Shown: positions 61,611-64,000 of the stretch, in pieces
How positions within the stretch are numbered: the stretch's first letter is position 1
Layout of the letters: the number at the start of each line of letters is the position of its first letter
Origin: Phenylobacterium sp. LH3H17
GTDB lineage: Bacteria > Pseudomonadota > Alphaproteobacteria > Caulobacterales > Caulobacteraceae
DNA: 64,000 bases
Reading direction: 5' to 3'
NCBI RefSeq assembly: GCF_024298925.1
Contig: NZ_CP101283.1
Coordinates: 868,001 to 932,000 of the forward strand
Position numbers and translations under genes: made by a program
The notes under the pieces: generated by a model
The model's input: the letters and a program-made list of their open reading frames with translations, nothing else
The model's database searches: none
Told to the model about the DNA's origin: nothing

Positions 61611-63104
61611 ATGACCGACCCATACCAAATCCGGGAACGTCTGGAATTCATCGGCCTCGACGACAAGGCCCGAGCGACGCTGCGGGGCCTGCGCGAGTTC
61701 CTGGCCGAGGCGCTGGAGCCGGCGCTGGACAGCTTCTACGCCGACGTGCGCAACAACACCCAAGCGAGCGGCTACTTCCGCGACGAGGCGCACATCGCCG
61801 GCGCCCAGTCCGGTCAGATGCGGCACTGGGGCGTCATCGCCGAGGCGCGGTTCGACGACGACTATGTCGCCGGTGTTCGCACCGTGGGCCAGACCCACGC
61901 CCGGATCGGGCTGGAGCCCCGGTGGTACATCGCCGGCTATGCCCGCATCACCGAATCCCTGCTGCGCCGCCTGGTCGAGAGCCGCTGGCCCAAGGGCCTC
62001 GGCGGGCGCGGCCGCGGCGCGGATCAGGCCGCCGACGCCATCAGCGCCCTGGTCAAGGCGATGATGCTCGACATGGACTTCGCGCTGTCGATCTACCTGG
62101 AGACCATCGAGGAAGAGCGTCGCCGGCTGCAGGCCGAGCGCGACGCCGCCGCGCGTCATCAGGAGACGGCCAACCGGGCCCTGGCCGAAGCCCTGGCGCG
62201 CCTCTCCGGCGGCGATCTCCGCGCCCGCGTGGACGCCGATCTCGGGCCGGGCTTCGAGGAGCTGAAGACCGACTTCAACGCCGCGATCTCGGCTCTGGAG
62301 GCCGCCATCGGCGCCGCCTCGTCCGCGGCCCGGGTGGTGGGGGAGGGCGTGGATCAGATCGGCGCGGCGGCCGACGACCTCTCCCGGCGGACCGAGCAGC
62401 AGGCCGCCAATCTGGAAGAGACCGCCGCGGCCCTGGACCAGATCACCGCGACCGTGGGGCGGAGCGCCGAAGGCGCGCAGCGCGCCCCCCGCATGGTCAC
62501 CCAGGCGCGCGCCGAGGCCGAGCGTTCCGGCCTGGTGGTCGAGCAGGCGGTCAAGGCGATGGACCAGATCGACGGCTCCTCGGTGGAGATCGGCCGGATC
62601 ATCGGGGTGATCGACGAGATCGCCTTCCAGACCAACCTGCTGGCGCTCAACGCCGGGGTGGAGGCCGCCCGGGCCGGCGAGGCCGGCCGGGGCTTCGCGG
62701 TGGTCGCCGCCGAGGTTCGGGCGCTCGCCCAGCGTTCGGCCGAGGCCGCCAAGGAGATCAAGGCCCTGATCACCCAGTCGGGCGCCCAGGTGAAGTCCGG
62801 CGTCGACCTGGTCGGGGAGACCGGCAAGATGCTCGCCGCGATCGCCGATCACGTCACCGGGATCGACGGTCTGGTGGGCGAGATGGCGGTATCGGCCTCG
62901 GAGCAGACCCGCGCCCTCGGCGAGGTCAACGCCGCGGTGAACCAGCTCGATCAGCTGACCCAGCAGAACGCCGCCATGGTGGAGCAGACCACAGCCGCCA
63001 CCTACGCCCTGGCCGGCCAGAGCGCGGACCTGTCGCGCCGGATGGCCGACTTCACCGTCTCGGCGGCCTCACCGACCGGCCGAAACCTGCGCTCGGTGGC
63101 CTGA
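61611..63104 (+). CDS. Globin-coupled methyl-accepting chemotaxis protein
   Basis: A soluble aerotaxis-type transducer of 497 residues. A protoglobin sensor (about 1-175) contains the proximal His96 in [10 protein letters not shown] and the following P-x-WYIAGY signature, which binds heme. A coiled-coil/HAMP-like linker (about 180-240) leads to the signalling domain. Its hairpin tip has the conserved [22 protein letters not shown] (positions about 340-361). No membrane helices are seen. It should signal O2 to CheA. ATG 61611 has GGGGA about 13 bases away. Confidence 0.94.
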   Translation: MTDPYQIRERLEFIGLDDKARATLRGLREFLAEALEPALDSFYADVRNNTQASGYFRDEAHIAGAQSGQMRHWGVIAEARFDDDYVAGVRTVGQTHARIGLEPRWYIAGYARITESLLRRLVESRWPKGLGGRGRGADQAADAISALVKAMMLDMDFALSIYLETIEEERRRLQAERDAAARHQETANRALAEALARLSGGDLRARVDADLGPGFEELKTDFNAAISALEAAIGAASSAARVVGEGVDQIGAAADDLSRRTEQQAANLEETAAALDQITATVGRSAEGAQRAPRMVTQARAEAERSGLVVEQAVKAMDQIDGSSVEIGRIIGVIDEIAFQTNLLALNAGVEAARAGEAGRGFAVVAAEVRALAQRSAEAAKEIKALITQSGAQVKSGVDLVGETGKMLAAIADHVTGIDGLVGEMAVSASEQTRALGEVNAAVNQLDQLTQQNAAMVEQTTAATYALAGQSADLSRRMADFTVSAASPTGRNLRSVA

Positions 63105-63137
63105 CCGAGGATCGAGGCGGCCCCTAGGGTCCAGACC

Positions 63138-63815
63138 CTAGCGCCCGGGCGCGCGATAGGTCTTCGGCGTCAGCCGCCCGATCCACGCCTCCAGCTTGGC
63201 CACTTCTTCCTTGGTCTCCTTCAGGGTGTGGCCCTCCACGCTCATCACCAGGTTCTCGATCTCGAACTCGGTCCAGCTCCGGTGTTCGGCCTTGGCGGCG
63301 ATGTACATGTCGAGGAACTCCTCCTGCCGCTTCAGCCAGGAATAGACCTGCTTGGACGAGGGCATCCGGGGGTCCTTGACGATGGCGCTCACCGGTTCGC
63401 CCAGGGCCACCCGCTTGCAGAACCGTTTGGCCCAGGCCCGGTCATAGGTGCTGCGCCGCCCGCCGCCGGGCTTGCGCCGCAGGCCCAGCCGCACCTCGTG
63501 CGGGATACGCCAGGCGTCGCTCACATGTTTCAGCCGCCGGTTCTGCACCTTGCCCTCGGCCAGGTGCGCGCGCACGCGGTCGTACATCGCCGCGAACTCG
63601 GGATGCACCTTCAGCCAGCGCCGGATGGTCGCCCGGCACGGCATGTAGGGATCGGCGGCGATCGAGTTCAGCGTCTCGCCCACCTCCAGCCGCGCGCAGA
63701 TCACCTCGGCGAACTTCCGCCGGTACTGCGAAACCGGCGGCCCGCCGATGTGATCCATCTCCGGCACGGGCCGCTCGCGCGGCGGTCTCCAGCGGTCGGC
63801 GAAGTTGTAGCTCAC
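63138..63815 (-). CDS. Terminase-small-subunit-like protein with two helix-turn-helix repeats
   Basis: A protein of about 225 residues with two copies of the same helix-turn-helix module: GETLNSIAADPYMPCRATIRRWLK and GEPVSAIVKDPRMPSSKQVYSWLK. It resembles phage terminase small subunits, which recognise DNA, but no other phage gene is nearby. Between the repeats is a basic region (RRKPGGGRR). The C-terminal helices are charged. The start is uncertain: GTG 63815, TTG 63857 or ATG 63761. Confidence 0.7.
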   Translation of the reverse strand: MSYNFADRWRPPRERPVPEMDHIGGPPVSQYRRKFAEVICARLEVGETLNSIAADPYMPCRATIRRWLKVHPEFAAMYDRVRAHLAEGKVQNRRLKHVSDAWRIPHEVRLGLRRKPGGGRRSTYDRAWAKRFCKRVALGEPVSAIVKDPRMPSSKQVYSWLKRQEEFLDMYIAAKAEHRSWTEFEIENLVMSVEGHTLKETKEEVAKLEAWIGRLTPKTYRAPGR

Positions 63816-63937
63816 GCCCTGAAGTTTAGTCGGAAGATCGCAAAAGCGCAAGAACAAAAGAAGAACATCGACGCGTGGGAGCCTGGCCCCCGGCGCGCGA
63901 ACCGCTATCGTGGCCGCGACCGCTACCGGAGTCCCGC

Positions 63938-64000
63938 ATGCTACGACGCCTTCAATTCCTGGCCCTGATGGTCGCCGCGGCGTTCGCCGCCCAGCCGGCC
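63938..64000 (+). CDS. Start of an exported protein (cut by window edge)
   Basis: Only 21 codons are in the window: MLRRLQFLALMVAAAFAAQ with a basic start and hydrophobic core, a clear signal peptide. The mature protein is outside the window and cannot be named. Confidence 0.7.
   Translation, partial: MLRRLQFLALMVAAAFAAQPA

Noticed and set aside
63138..63857. Prophage
   Set aside because: One terminase-like gene without integrase, capsid, portal or lysis genes in the window does not support a prophage.

Overview
The window comes from a very GC-rich alphaproteobacterium, almost certainly a member of the Caulobacterales (Caulobacter/Phenylobacterium type). The main evidence is a gcrA cell-cycle regulator gene, a PEPxxWA-CTERM protein, a globin-coupled chemoreceptor, HWE-type sensor kinases, a DUF2093 gene and Caulobacter-like housekeeping genes. 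It reads as ordinary chromosome: no insertion sequence, integrase, CRISPR array, rRNA operon or prophage was seen. One tRNA, tRNA-Gly(CCC), is present.

1-12.1 kb is envelope and central metabolism. A cut-off glmS diverges from glmM; then come an adenine deaminase-type gene, a DUF969/DUF979/DUF2891 transport cluster, ugd (UDP-glucose dehydrogenase), a phosphomannomutase/phosphoglucomutase, kdsD, gpmA and a deaminase-only RibD homologue. 12.1-16.3 kb holds a tandem pair of pentapeptide-repeat proteins, a crotonase and an hsp20 gene whose leader carries a ROSE-like RNA thermometer hairpin. 16.4-25.6 kb holds two tandem exported methyltransferase-fold proteins, DUF3617 and SCP2 proteins, an alpha/beta hydrolase with a histone-H1-like tail, an inositol-phosphatase-family enzyme, an XRE regulator, an LpxL-type acyltransferase, a Flp-pilin-like protein with a collagen-like tail, and xseA.

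25.7-38.4 kb contains gcrA, an ABC-2 permease, a two-gene flavin-split-barrel/GAF/winged-helix module divergent from a hemerythrin gene, the run argD-argF-hslO, metZ, a dCTP deaminase and the tRNA. 38.4-45.3 kb has a split MacAB-type efflux operon, an MDR dehydrogenase, a stand-alone winged-helix protein and a PAS-HWE kinase. 45.3-51.7 kb is a B12 regulon: promoter, cobalamin riboswitch, btuB, a 16-codon ORF, btuF, btuC, btuD and cobQ, with nearly every junction overlapping. 51.9-58.7 kb has a small histidine kinase, a Crp/Fnr regulator with two matching palindromes upstream, a flavin split-barrel protein, a CsgG-SH3 exported protein, an ampR/class A beta-lactamase divergent pair and two thioesterases. 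58.8-64 kb has a PEP-CTERM protein with a good terminator and a possible CtrA box, an amidohydrolase-fold protein lacking the usual metal ligands, a globin-coupled chemoreceptor and a double-HTH terminase-small-subunit-like protein.

The most unusual items are the PPOX-GAF-winged-helix regulator facing a hemerythrin, the paired exported methyltransferases, the two pilin/hydrolase proteins with low-complexity tails, the ROSE-like leader, and several perfect or near-perfect palindromes in intergenic regions. All function calls rest on motif recognition by eye; no database search was run.
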